A DNA stretch of 64,000 nucleotides, from assembly GCF_000383615.1 (NCBI RefSeq), contig NZ_KB911600.1, positions 62,001 through 126,000 on the forward strand. Direction: 5' to 3'. The position numbers and the translations under genes are program-made. Each line of letters begins with the position of its first letter. Position 1 is the first letter of the stretch. Origin of the DNA: Streptomyces canus 299MFChir4.1. GTDB lineage: Bacteria > Actinomycetota > Actinomycetes > Streptomycetales > Streptomycetaceae. The notes beneath the pieces were generated by a model that worked only from the letters and a program-made list of their open reading frames with translations, was not told where the DNA came from and searched no databases. Shown in pieces: positions 17,924-26,875 of this stretch.

Positions 17924-19465
17924 ATGGCCGTGACCGAGACCGCATCCGGGGAGGCCATGGCGGGGCCCGCCGCCGTCGCAGAACCGTCGCAGGCCCGCTC
18001 GGCGCACGAAGGGATCCTCCGGCGCCAGTCGGCCCGTGAGTCGGCCGCGCGCACCTACGCCCGCGCCCTCCCGATCGTCCCGGTACGCGCACGCGGCCTG
18101 ACCATCGAGGGCGCCGACGGTCGCCGCTACCTCGACTGTCTCTCCGGCGCGGGCACCCTGGCCCTCGGACACAACCACCCCGTCGTCCTGGAAGCCATCC
18201 GCAAGGTCCTCGACTCGGGCGCGCCCCTCCATGTCCTCGACCTCGCGACCCCCGTCAAGGACGCCTTCATCACCGAACTGTTCCGCACCCTCCCTCCCGG
18301 GCTCGCCGACCACGCACGCGTGCAGTTCTGCGGCCCCGCCGGCACCGACGCGGTGGAGGCCGCCTTCAAGCTCGTACGCGCCGCGACCGGCCGCGACGGC
18401 ATCCTCGCCTTCGCCGGCGCCTACCACGGCATGACCTCCGGAGCACTCGAAGCGTCCGGTGACGCCCCCGACGTACGGGTCGCCCGGCTGCCGTTTCCGC
18501 AGGACTACCGCTGCCCCTTCGGGGTCGGTGGCCCGCACGGCGCCGAACTCGCCGCGCGTTGGACGCAGTCCCTCCTCGACGACCCCAAATCCGGGGTGCC
18601 GCTGCCCGCCGGGATGATTCTCGAACCCGTCCAGGGCGAGGGCGGGGTGCTTCCGGCCCCGGACGAGTGGATGCGGCGCATGCGCCGGATCACGGCCGAC
18701 CGTTCTGTCCCGCTCATCGCCGACGAGGTCCAGACGGGGGTCGGCCGAACGGGCGCCTTCTGGGCCGTGGAGCACAGCGGCATCACCCCCGACGTGATGG
18801 TCCTTTCCAAGGCCATCGGCGGCAGCCTGCCTCTCGCCGTCGTCGTCTACCGCGACGACCTCGATGTCTGGGAACCAGGCGCCCACGCCGGCACCTTCCG
18901 CGGCAACCAACTCGCCATGGCCGCGGGCACGGCCACGATGGCCTACGTCCGTGAGAACGACCTCACAGCGCGCGCGGCAACGCTGGGAGCACTGATGCTG
19001 CAGCAACTTCGGTCTCTGGCCCAGGAGTTCCCTGTGATCGGTGATGTGCGAGGGAGGGGGTTGATGATCGGGGTCGAGATGGTGGACGGGGAGATGGAGG
19101 GAGAGGGCGAGAGCGCGGAGGGGGAGGGCTCCGCTGGGCTGTTGGGCACGGGCGGGTTCGCCGGCGCCGCTGGAGCTGGCGCCGCGGTGGTGCCCGGAAC
19201 CATCCCTCCTCCTCGTCCTGCCTCTTCCGAGCTGGCCGCCGCCGTCCAGCGAGAGTGCCTCCGGCGTGGCCTGATCGTCGAGCTCGGTGGCCGTCACGCG
19301 AGTGTCATCCGTCTGCTCCCACCCCTGACGATCACCGACGAACAGACCACCGCCGTCCTCGACCGCCTCGCCGACGCCGTGGCAGCGGTGGCCCGCAGCC
19401 ACGGCCCGGACGGGGAGAGACAACGGCAGCATCGACGGCGGAGCCGGGGTGAGGGGACGGGGTAG
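17924..19465 (+). CDS. PLP aminotransferase, diaminobutyrate-type, siderophore cluster
   Basis: A 513-residue class III (fold-type I) aminotransferase, closest in pattern to L-2,4-diaminobutyrate:2-oxoglutarate transaminases such as RhbA. The PLP lysine is K296 (LSKAIGGSLP); AYHGMTSGALEASG, EPVQGEGG and ADEVQTGVGRTG are also present. It is unusual in carrying an insertion rich in Glu, Gly and Ala, then Pro, at about residues 385-435 near the C-terminal domain. This matches no family feature and is probably a solvent-exposed low-complexity loop. ATG start 17924 with GGGAGA upstream. It is first in a three-gene set with the NIS synthetase and acyltransferase, but a 651-bp spacer separates it from the synthetase. 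Confidence 0.82.
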   Translation: MAVTETASGEAMAGPAAVAEPSQARSAHEGILRRQSARESAARTYARALPIVPVRARGLTIEGADGRRYLDCLSGAGTLALGHNHPVVLEAIRKVLDSGAPLHVLDLATPVKDAFITELFRTLPPGLADHARVQFCGPAGTDAVEAAFKLVRAATGRDGILAFAGAYHGMTSGALEASGDAPDVRVARLPFPQDYRCPFGVGGPHGAELAARWTQSLLDDPKSGVPLPAGMILEPVQGEGGVLPAPDEWMRRMRRITADRSVPLIADEVQTGVGRTGAFWAVEHSGITPDVMVLSKAIGGSLPLAVVVYRDDLDVWEPGAHAGTFRGNQLAMAAGTATMAYVRENDLTARAATLGALMLQQLRSLAQEFPVIGDVRGRGLMIGVEMVDGEMEGEGESAEGEGSAGLLGTGGFAGAAGAGAAVVPGTIPPPRPASSELAAAVQRECLRRGLIVELGGRHASVIRLLPPLTITDEQTTAVLDRLADAVAAVARSHGPDGERQRQHRRRSRGEGTG

Positions 19466-20116
19466 CTGCCGGGGCGGCGAGGCGATCCGGAGGAGCGGCG
19501 GGAGCTGGTGTGTCGACTGAGGTCGGGAGAACGGCGGAGGCTGATGTGTCGGCTCGGGCGGATGGAGGGGGAGGGGCTGGTGTGCGGGCCGGAACGGCAC
19601 AGCTTGCCGGAATGGCAGCCGCGCCCTCGGCCGCAGCGACCGCTCCTCCGGAAGCCGGTGTGACAGCCGCCACCAGTGTCGGAGCTGGAGCCGGAGCAGA
19701 CTTGGGGGCCGAGGTCGGGGGCAGGAGCCGGGTCGGAGCCGGAGCCGGAGCCGGAGCCGGAGTCGAGGCCGAGGGCGGAACCGCGGCCGGATCAGCAGCC
19801 GGAGTCCCGCCTCGCCCCGCAGCTGCCACCGTCCCTCGCGCCATAGGCCGAGTCGCACGCCGCTCGCCGACACCTCCGAGCAGCCGCCCCCATCACGTCG
19901 ATTGCTCACCGATTCCCTTCCGACCACCACTCACCTCCACGCGACTAGACCGCCCTTCTCTCACCAAGCCCAACCAGCCGCCCAGGCACCAACACCGGAC
20001 CGGCCCCGTCTCGGCACCACCACCACCGCCACCGGTCTCGGCATCGACACAGCCGCTTCGACCCACCGCCCACGAGTCAGCAGCCCCCGAGGCAGACCCA
20101 CCGAGGAACACCGAAC
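19466..20116. other. 651-bp low-complexity spacer inside siderophore cluster
   Basis: No credible gene. The left part is GGAGC-rich and the right part (about 19900-20110) changes to a C/A-rich, purine-poor strand (CCACC, CACCAC), a visible compositional switch. A GTG at 19510 opens a long Ala/Gly/Pro-rich frame that then runs through the synthetase in another frame; I treat it as a shadow. The promoter for the synthetase gene may lie here. Confidence 0.45.
19735..19764. repeat. GGAGCC hexamer tandem repeat
   Basis: Four perfect GGAGCC copies (19735-19758) plus a one-base variant GGAGTC. Related GGAGC motifs flank it on both sides. Confidence 0.85.
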
Positions 20117-22129
20117 GTGAACACCACCCCCACCCCCCACAGCCCCACCCCCACGCACCCGCGCAGCCACTCCGACACGCCTCCCGCCCCGCAACCCCGC
20201 TCCCGCCCCGCCCATACTCCGTCCCAGGGCGGTCCGCCCGAACTGGAACGCCTGCGCGGCGGCACCACCGACCTCCTGACCCACCCCGATCCACACACCG
20301 CGGCCGAAGCCGCGACCGTGGAGAATCTGTTGCGTTGCTGGGTCCGCGAGACCGCCCTGTCTGCCCCCACGGGCGGCACCCTCCGCATCCCACTTCCCGC
20401 CAGTGGCACATCCCTCCTCGTCCCCGTCCACTACTGGTCGCCGACGGGATGGCACCGCTTCGGCCTCCCCCGTCTCGCCGACGCCCTCGAACAGGCCCCG
20501 CCGGCCGACGCCGTGACCGTCGCGGCACTGCTCACCCGTGAGTCGGCGGAGACAGAAGCTCCCGCCTCTGCCGGTGGTGCCGAACTCGTGGCCCGTGTGG
20601 CCGACTCCGTCCGCCGCACCGCCACCTTCGTCCGCGAGCGCCGCAAGGACTCCGAAGAGCGCCCCGACTTCGTCCTCGACCGTCCCGCTCCCTTCCTCGA
20701 CCGCCCCGACCTCTTCCTCACCGCCGAACAGTCGCTCGTCCTCGGCCACCCTCTGCACCCCGCCCCGAAGAGTCGCGAAGGTCTCTCCGAAGCCGAAGCG
20801 GCCCTGTACTCACCCGAACTGCGCGGCTCCTTCCCCCTGCACTGGCTCGCTGTCGATCCCTCTCTCCTCGCCACCGACTCGGCCTGGACCGAAGGCGGCC
20901 GTCCCGTCGACGCCGCCCAGCTCACCCGGCGCCTGGCCGGCCCCGACCTGGCACTGTCCGAAGGACGCACGGCCCTGCCACTGCACCCCTGGCAGGTCCG
21001 CGAGGTTCGGAATCGCACTGAGACCAGCCCTCTTTTCGATGCCGGACTGCTCCAGGACCTGGGCGCCCACGGCTCCCCTTGGCACCCCACCTCCTCCGTA
21101 CGCACTGTCCATCGCTCCGGCGCCTTCGCCATGCTCAAGCTCTCGCTGGGCCTGCGCATCACCAACTCCCGCCGCGAGAACCTCCGCAAGGAGCTCCACC
21201 GTGGCGTCGAGGTGCACCGGCTCCTGCGCAGCGGCCTTTCCACGGAGTGGCAGGCGGCCCACCCGGCGTTCGACATCGTCCGCGACCCGGCGTGGCTCGC
21301 CGTCGACGGACCCGACGGCAGTCCCGCCCCCGGAATCGACGTGGTGATCCGGCACAACCCGTTCAGCCCCTGGCACGACGTCTCCTGCATCGCAGGACTC
21401 GTCTCACCGCGCCCCCACGCCCGAGCCGGCGCCACCGATGACCGTCCGGACCGGGGCGGCCCGGGGGGCCGCCAGGGCAGGGACCGCTCGGAGACAGACC
21501 GACCGGCCTGGCGGTCGCGGCTGGTCGACGTCGTCACGCGCCTGGCCGCCCGTACCGGCCGCCCGAGAGGAGCCGTCGCCGCCGAGTGGTTCCTGCGCTA
21601 CCTGGAACACGTCGTCCGCCCGGTGCTGTGGCTCGACGGGGAGGCAGGGATCGCGCTGGAGGCACACCAGCAGAACACCTTGGTCCTGCTGGACGGCGAC
21701 GGCTGGCCCGCCGGTGGCCGCTACCGCGACAACCAGGGCTACTACTTCCGTGAGTCCCGGCGGGCGGAACTCGACGCCCGGCTGCCCGGCATCGGTACAC
21801 ACAGCGACACCTTCGTCTCCGACGAGGTCACTGACGAGCGTTTCGCCTACTACCTCGCGATCAACAACGTCCTCGGCCTCATCGGTGCGTTCGGCTCCCA
21901 GCACCTGGCCGACGAACGGCTGCTGCTCGCCGCCTTCCGCCGCTTCCTCACGGACGTGGCCTCCGGACCCACCCGGCTGCGCACCATGCTTCCCGGCCGC
22001 CTGCTCGAATCACCCGTCCTGCGCTGCAAGGCCAATCTGCTGACTCGCGTGCACGGCCTGGACGAACTCGTGGGCCCGGTCGACACCCAGTCCGTCTACG
22101 TCACCATCGCCAACCCCCTTCACTCCTGA
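20117..22129 (+). CDS. NIS siderophore synthetase, IucA/IucC family
   Basis: A 670-residue ATP-dependent synthetase that condenses a carboxylic acid (citrate-like or succinyl) with an amine or hydroxamate. The family motif GHPLHPAPKSREG is at about residues 212-224, LPLHPWQ follows, then KLSLGLRITNSRREN near 340, EAHQQNTLVLLDG near 514 and YRDNQGYYFR near 535, ending in a FhuF-like C-terminal segment (CKANLLTRV). All main ATP- and substrate-binding motifs are present. The GTG at 20117 has GAGGA about 9 nt upstream; the first 40 residues are Pro/Thr-rich and low-complexity. It is followed 39 bp later by the acyltransferase gene. Confidence 0.9.
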   Translation: MNTTPTPHSPTPTHPRSHSDTPPAPQPRSRPAHTPSQGGPPELERLRGGTTDLLTHPDPHTAAEAATVENLLRCWVRETALSAPTGGTLRIPLPASGTSLLVPVHYWSPTGWHRFGLPRLADALEQAPPADAVTVAALLTRESAETEAPASAGGAELVARVADSVRRTATFVRERRKDSEERPDFVLDRPAPFLDRPDLFLTAEQSLVLGHPLHPAPKSREGLSEAEAALYSPELRGSFPLHWLAVDPSLLATDSAWTEGGRPVDAAQLTRRLAGPDLALSEGRTALPLHPWQVREVRNRTETSPLFDAGLLQDLGAHGSPWHPTSSVRTVHRSGAFAMLKLSLGLRITNSRRENLRKELHRGVEVHRLLRSGLSTEWQAAHPAFDIVRDPAWLAVDGPDGSPAPGIDVVIRHNPFSPWHDVSCIAGLVSPRPHARAGATDDRPDRGGPGGRQGRDRSETDRPAWRSRLVDVVTRLAARTGRPRGAVAAEWFLRYLEHVVRPVLWLDGEAGIALEAHQQNTLVLLDGDGWPAGGRYRDNQGYYFRESRRAELDARLPGIGTHSDTFVSDEVTDERFAYYLAINNVLGLIGAFGSQHLADERLLLAAFRRFLTDVASGPTRLRTMLPGRLLESPVLRCKANLLTRVHGLDELVGPVDTQSVYVTIANPLHS

Positions 22130-22168
22130 GGAACATGACCCGCCCCACCTCCTGAGAGGAACGTCCCC

Positions 22169-23053
22169 GTGTCTCCCAGCGACGCGACTGCCGACGCCGT
22201 TTCCGCCCCCGCGCCCGACGTCGGCACCGGCACCTGTCCCGCCCCGGCCGGGGACGGCATCGCCGAGGGCGCCGCCCGGAGCACTGGCCGGAGCACCGAC
22301 CAGGAGGACACGCTGGACCTGCGTCTGCCGGACGAATTCCTCGCGCTCTTCGATACAGGACAGCCGCGCTCGGACGACACCGACACCGGCCCCGACCCCG
22401 ATTCCGGAACCGGGCACAGGCGCGGGCAACAGAGCTGGGGCGACAACACTGCACCGGCCTCCACACTCACCCCGGCCGACGGCGACCTGCTCGACGACGT
22501 GGCCGAGTGGGGACCGATCACGACCCCGGTAGGTGTGTTCCAACTCGTGCCCGTACGCGTCGAGCGGGACCTTTCTCTCGTCTGCCGTTGGATGAACGAC
22601 CCCGCCGTGAGCGCGTTCTGGGAGCTGGCCGGGCCCCAGAACGTGACGGAGGACCACCTGCGGTCCCAGCTGGCCGACGACGGACGCAGCGTTCCCTGCC
22701 TCGGGGTGCTGGAGGGCGCCCCGATGAGCTACTGGGAGATCTACCGGGCCGACCTGGATCCGCTGGCCCGCCACTATCCGGCCCGACCGCACGACACCGG
22801 TATCCATCTCCTCATCGGCGCCGTCACCCATCGGGGGCGCGGTCTCGGCAGCACTCTTCTCAGAGCCGTCGCCGATCTCGTACTCGACAGGCGGTCCGCC
22901 TGTGCCCGCGTCGTCGCGGAACCCGACCTTCGCAACATCCCGTCCGTCACCGCCTTTCTGAATGCAGGATTCCGCTTCTCCGCCGAGGTGGACCTGCCCG
23001 CCAAGCGGGCGGCCCTCATGATCCGAGACCGGTTCCTGCGCGATCTGCTGTAG
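22169..23053 (+). CDS. Siderophore acyltransferase, AlcB/RhbD-like GNAT
   Basis: A 294-residue protein. Residues 1-115 are acidic and low-complexity; the GNAT-like core (about 118-294) has CRWMNDPAVSAFWELAG, GAPMSYWEIYRADLDPLA and HDTGIHLLIGAVTHRGRGLG (acetyl-CoA loop), then AEPDLRNIPSVTAFLNAGF. These match the IucB/AlcB/RhbD class that acylates N-hydroxy-amines in siderophore routes. GTG start with GAGAGGAA upstream, tightly after the synthetase. The usual partner N-hydroxylase is not adjacent, so either the substrate is not a hydroxamate precursor or the hydroxylase is encoded elsewhere. Confidence 0.85.
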   Translation: MSPSDATADAVSAPAPDVGTGTCPAPAGDGIAEGAARSTGRSTDQEDTLDLRLPDEFLALFDTGQPRSDDTDTGPDPDSGTGHRRGQQSWGDNTAPASTLTPADGDLLDDVAEWGPITTPVGVFQLVPVRVERDLSLVCRWMNDPAVSAFWELAGPQNVTEDHLRSQLADDGRSVPCLGVLEGAPMSYWEIYRADLDPLARHYPARPHDTGIHLLIGAVTHRGRGLGSTLLRAVADLVLDRRSACARVVAEPDLRNIPSVTAFLNAGFRFSAEVDLPAKRAALMIRDRFLRDLL

Positions 23054-23373
23054 CAGTGCGTCATCGCGCAATCACTTTTGGTACACCGCTCGCGCCGAGT
23101 CGGTTCCCATCCGCGGCGAGACTTTTTCCGACGGGCTCGGACCGGACGACCTCCACCGTGCCGCCGCACCGGTCTTGATCAATTCCGGCCGCTTCCGGGT
23201 CGGGTTCGGTCCCGCCCGGCCCCGACAGGACAAGTCCCGTTGAAGCCGAACCGGGCCGAGCTGGTCCGACCTCCAAGCCGCCACTTCTCCGAGGAGCTCC
23301 CGGTCTTGATCCCGCCCCTGGACCCCGCCTTGATCACCCCTTTGTCAGTGCCGGGCCGTAGGGTGGTCGCGCT
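23054..23373. other. Spacer before helicase gene
   Basis: 320 bp with no credible gene. A CGGGTTCGG / CCGAACCGG inverted pair about 40 bp apart (near 23201-23253) could form a weak hairpin ending the siderophore unit. The helicase promoter should be near 23330-23370. Confidence 0.4.
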
Positions 23374-25392
23374 ATGACGAAGCCCTCACTCCCCGAACTC
23401 CTGCATGCTGCCGTCACTGCCGTCGGCGGCACGGAGCGCCCCGGCCAGGTGGCCATGGCCGAATCCGTCGCGGACGCGATCGACGACGGTGCCCACCTGC
23501 TGGTGCAGGCCGGCACCGGTACCGGAAAGTCCCTGGGCTATCTCGTGCCCGCGCTCGCGCACGGGGAGCGGGTCGTCGTAGCGACGGCCACCCTGGCCCT
23601 GCAGAGACAGCTCGTCGAGCGCGATCTGCCGCGCACGGTCGACGCACTGCACCCGCTGCTGCGCCGCCGCCCGGAGTTCGCGATGCTCAAGGGCCGGTCG
23701 AACTATCTGTGTCTGCACCGCCTCCACGAAGGCGTCCCGCAGGACGAGGAGGAGGGCCTCTTCGACCAGTTCGAGGCCGCCGCTCCCACCAGCAAGCTCG
23801 GTCAGGACCTGCTGCGGCTGCGGGACTGGTCGCAGGACACCGAGACCGGTGACCGCGACGACCTCACGCCGGGTGTCTCCGACCGGGCCTGGGCGCAGAT
23901 CTCCGTGTCCTCCCGTGAATGCCTGGGAGCGACGAAGTGCGCCTACGGCGCCGAGTGCTTCGCCGAGATGGCCCGCGAGCGAGCCAAGCTCGCCGAGGTC
24001 GTCGTCACCAACCACGCGCTGCTCGCGATCGACGCCATCGAAGGCGCCCCGGTCCTTCCCCAGCACGAAGTACTGATCGTCGACGAGGCGCACGAGCTGG
24101 TCTCCCGGGTCACCGGCGTCGCCACCGGTGAGCTCACCCCGGGCCAGGTCAACCGTGCCGTGCGCCGCGCCGCGAAGCTCGTCAACGAGAAGGCGGCCGA
24201 CCAGCTCCAGACAGCGGCCGAGGGCTTCGAGCGGTTGATGGAGCTCGCCCTGCCCGGCCGGCTGGAGGAGATCCCGGAGGACCTCGGCTACGCGCTGATG
24301 GCTCTGCGCGACGCCGCCCGTACGGTCATCTCCGCGATCGGAGCGACGCGCGACAAGTCGGTCCAGGACGAGGACGCGGTCCGCAAGCAGGCCCTGGCCT
24401 CCGTGGAGGCGGTGCACGACGTGGCGGAGCGGATCACGAACGGTTCGGAATGGGACGTCGTCTGGTACGAGCGTCATGACCGTTTCGGCGCCTCCCTGCG
24501 CGTGGCCCCCATGTCCGTGTCCGGTCTGCTGCGGGAGAAGCTGTTCGCGGACCGCTCCGTGGTCCTGACCTCGGCGACCCTGAAGCTCGGTGGCGACTTC
24601 AACGGTGTAGGGGCGTCGCTGGGACTCGCTCCGGAAGGAACCGAGGGCGAAGACCTGCCGAAGTGGAAGGGCCTCGACGTCGGTTCGCCCTTCGACTATC
24701 CAAGGCAGGGCATCCTCTACGTCGCCAAGCACCTCTCGCGCCCCGCGCGGGACGGCGACCGAGTGGACATGCTCGACGAATTGACGGAGCTCATCCAGGC
24801 GGCCGGCGGCCGCACCCTGGGGCTGTTCTCCTCCATGAGGGCGGCCCAGTTGGCCGCCGAGGAACTGCGCTCCCGTGTCCCGGAGTTCCCGATCCTCCTC
24901 CAGGGGGAGGAGACCCTCGGTGAACTGATCAAGAACTTCGCTGCCGACCCGAAGACCTGTCTCTTCGGCACGCTGTCGCTCTGGCAGGGCGTCGACGTGC
25001 CCGGCCCCAGCTGTCAGCTGGTCGTTATGGACAAGATCCCGTTCCCGCGCCCCGACGACCCTTTGATGAGTGCCCGCCAGAAGGCGGTGGAGGAGGCGGG
25101 CGGCAACGGCTTCATGGCGGTCGCGGCCACGCACGCCGCCCTGCTCATGGCCCAGGGCGCCGGCCGCCTCGTACGGGCATCGGGGGACCGTGGCGTGGTC
25201 GCCGTACTGGATCAGCGACTGGCCACAGCGCGGTACGGCAGCTATCTCAAGGCGTCACTGCCTGACTTCTGGTACACGACGGACCGTAACCAGGTCCGGA
25301 AGTCGCTGGCGGCGATCGACGCGGCGGCGAAGGTCACGGAAGCGGCGGAGCTCGCCGCCGAGGCCGGGAAGGCCCAGGCGGAGCTCGAATGA
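23374..25392 (+). CDS. ATP-dependent DNA helicase, DinG/XPD family
   Basis: A 672-residue superfamily 2 helicase. Walker A AGTGTGKS is at residues 46-53 and the DEAH box (LIVDEAHELV) near 235. Four cysteines between them, one in NYLCLHRL and three in RECLGATKCAYGAECF, fit the Fe-S cluster of the XPD/DinG group. C-terminal motifs LTSATLKLGG, GTLSLWQGVDVPG and QGAGRLVR are present. It lies convergent to lexA across two terminators. A repair role at forks or R-loops is inferred from the family. Confidence 0.9.
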   Translation: MTKPSLPELLHAAVTAVGGTERPGQVAMAESVADAIDDGAHLLVQAGTGTGKSLGYLVPALAHGERVVVATATLALQRQLVERDLPRTVDALHPLLRRRPEFAMLKGRSNYLCLHRLHEGVPQDEEEGLFDQFEAAAPTSKLGQDLLRLRDWSQDTETGDRDDLTPGVSDRAWAQISVSSRECLGATKCAYGAECFAEMARERAKLAEVVVTNHALLAIDAIEGAPVLPQHEVLIVDEAHELVSRVTGVATGELTPGQVNRAVRRAAKLVNEKAADQLQTAAEGFERLMELALPGRLEEIPEDLGYALMALRDAARTVISAIGATRDKSVQDEDAVRKQALASVEAVHDVAERITNGSEWDVVWYERHDRFGASLRVAPMSVSGLLREKLFADRSVVLTSATLKLGGDFNGVGASLGLAPEGTEGEDLPKWKGLDVGSPFDYPRQGILYVAKHLSRPARDGDRVDMLDELTELIQAAGGRTLGLFSSMRAAQLAAEELRSRVPEFPILLQGEETLGELIKNFAADPKTCLFGTLSLWQGVDVPGPSCQLVVMDKIPFPRPDDPLMSARQKAVEEAGGNGFMAVAATHAALLMAQGAGRLVRASGDRGVVAVLDQRLATARYGSYLKASLPDFWYTTDRNQVRKSLAAIDAAAKVTEAAELAAEAGKAQAELE

Positions 25393-25437
25393 TCGTCGGT
25401 GGGTCTGACCCCGCGCAGGGGCAGACCCACCGACGAT
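25392..25437. terminator. Terminator 1 between helicase and lexA
   Basis: Perfect 16-bp arms (25392-25407, 25422-25437) plus an inner CCCC/GGGG extension; it begins in the helicase stop codon. Confidence 0.85.
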
Positions 25438-25471
25438 GCCGGGAAACCCGTCACCGGGGCCGGACAGCGCA

Positions 25472-25505
25472 GGGCCCCGGAACCGGCGCAGGGGTTCCGG
25501 GGCCC
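25472..25505. terminator. Terminator 2 between helicase and lexA
   Basis: Perfect 13-bp arms GGGCCCCGGAACC (25472-25484) and its complement (25493-25505), 8-nt loop. It lies just downstream of the lexA stop. Confidence 0.8.
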
Positions 25506-25534
25506 GGTCGGGCCGGCGAGGCCCGTCGCGGTGC

Positions 25535-26314
25535 TCAGACGCGCCGTAGCACCGCGACTACCTTGCCGAGGATGGTCGCGTCGTCGCCCGGGATCGGCTC
25601 GTACGCGGAGTTGTGGGGGAGGAGCCAGACATGGCCGTCCTCGCGCTTGAAACGCTTGACGGTGGCCTCGCCCTCGAGCATCGCGGCCACGATGTCGCCG
25701 TTCTCCGCGACGGGCTGGCGGCGCACGGTGACCCAGTCGCCGTCACAGATCGCGGCCTCGATCATCGAGTCACCGACGACCTTCAGCACGAACAGCTCAC
25801 CGTCACCGACGAGCTGGCGCGGGAGGGGGAACACGTCCTCGACGGATTCCTCGGCGAGGATCGGGCCACCAGCGGCGATCCGGCCCACCAGCGGCACGTA
25901 CGAAGCGGCCGGCTTGCCCGCGGTGTCCGTGGGCTGCACAGAGGCGCCCTGGTCCGAGCCGCGGACCTCGTACGCGCGCGGGCGGTGCGGGTCGCGGCGC
26001 AGGAAGCCCTTGCGCTCCAGTGCCATCAGCTGGTGTGCGACGGACGAGGTGCTGGACAGGCCGACCGCCTGGCCGATCTCCCGCATCGACGGCGGGTAGC
26101 CGCGCCGCTGGACGGAGTCCCTGATGACCTCGATCACCCGGCGCTGCCTGTCGGTGAGTCCCGAGCTGTCGGCCCGGATGCCTGGAGGTCGGCCCGGCAA
26201 GGAGCGCTTGTGCCCCTCCGGATTCGCGGCTTCGTTCATCGCATGCACCGGCTCGAGTCGGCCCTGGGAACGGTCCTGGGCAGTGATGGTGGCACTGTCT
26301 GCGGTCGTGGTCAC
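25535..26314 (-). CDS. lexA: SOS repressor LexA
   Basis: A 259-residue self-cleaving repressor of DNA-damage genes. The N-terminal winged helix (about 52-118) shows GYPPSMREIGQAVGLSSTSSV, the recognition helix region. The cleavage site is A148-G149 (GRIAAGGP), with the catalytic dyad S183 (VGDSMIEA) and K220 (ATVKRF). The GTG at complement 26312-26314 is used because GAGAGGGG precedes it; an internal ATG (NEAANPE) gives a shorter 234-residue form that may be the true start. It is autoregulated through an SOS box about 60 bp upstream. Confidence 0.93.
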   Translation of the reverse strand: MTTTADSATITAQDRSQGRLEPVHAMNEAANPEGHKRSLPGRPPGIRADSSGLTDRQRRVIEVIRDSVQRRGYPPSMREIGQAVGLSSTSSVAHQLMALERKGFLRRDPHRPRAYEVRGSDQGASVQPTDTAGKPAASYVPLVGRIAAGGPILAEESVEDVFPLPRQLVGDGELFVLKVVGDSMIEAAICDGDWVTVRRQPVAENGDIVAAMLEGEATVKRFKREDGHVWLLPHNSAYEPIPGDDATILGKVVAVLRRV

Positions 26315-26373
26315 GTCGGCCCCTCTCGATGGTCTCCCTGCTGGACAACGGTAGTTGCTTTCGAAAGGTTGCG

Positions 26374-26389
26374 CCAAACACACGTTCGA
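26374..26389 (-). promoter_or_regulatory. SOS box (LexA operator) of lexA
   Basis: On the minus strand TCGAACGTGTGTTTGG matches the actinobacterial/Gram-positive LexA consensus TCGAAC-N4-GTTCGA at 10 of 12 specified positions. It lies 60 bp upstream of the lexA start, as expected for autorepression. Confidence 0.75.
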
Positions 26390-26875
26390 GTGAAAAATCG
26401 CGGATGACCTGTCGCGATCATGTGTCTGGGTGTATGGCTAACGCGCCGCCTGCCGAACAAAAGGGCCCATTGCTGTACTCTTCACCGCCGGATGGCGACC
26501 TCACGGGTTGCTGGCCCAGTCTGCCACCCAGTGCCCTGTCGGCCGGGTAACGGCTCCCATCTGTGCGGGAATCCCACGTCCCCTTCTTGTGGCGCCCACG
26601 GTATCTCCGCATGCGTCGCAGCGATACGGCTGTGCGTCGTGTTCGCCGGGCGCCGGGACGGTCGTATGGCACATGCCAATAGGGGCGCGACACGCGTGGA
26701 CGGCGTGTATGGCGTGCCAATCCCTACATGTAGTGCTTGGATTGCTACAGCGACCCAGAAGTTGTGGTCCCCCGGGTCTCCGCACCCGCTGCGATCGCCT
26801 ATGCTGGGGGCTGCTTCGAGGGGCCCATGGGGCTCAGCGAGGCTATTGAGTCTGCTGTGAGGAGGTTGGGAGTTC
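26390..26875. other. Divergent spacer lexA / nrdR
   Basis: 486 bp, lower in GC than its neighbours, with no convincing gene on either strand. It contains the candidate NrdR palindrome and possible nrdR promoter elements (TATGCT near 26798). I looked for a cobalamin riboswitch core and saw none. Confidence 0.5.
26724..26733. promoter_or_regulatory. Candidate NrdR box upstream of nrdR-nrdJ
   Basis: Perfect palindrome CTACATGTAG within CCCTACATGTAGTG, close to the NrdR-box core (ACwATATaTwGT). NrdR boxes usually come in pairs; a clear second box at three helical turns was not found (ACCCAGAAGTTGTGGT near 26753 is weak). Confidence 0.45.

Noticed and set aside
19510..20541. 343-residue frame from GTG 19510
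   Set aside because: Low-complexity Ala/Gly/Pro/His composition and overlap with the synthetase gene in another frame.
26390..26875. Cobalamin riboswitch for nrdR-nrdJ
   Set aside because: No B12-box-like core was visible in the leader or in the nrdR-nrdJ gap. Known Streptomyces riboswitches sit before the class I genes instead.
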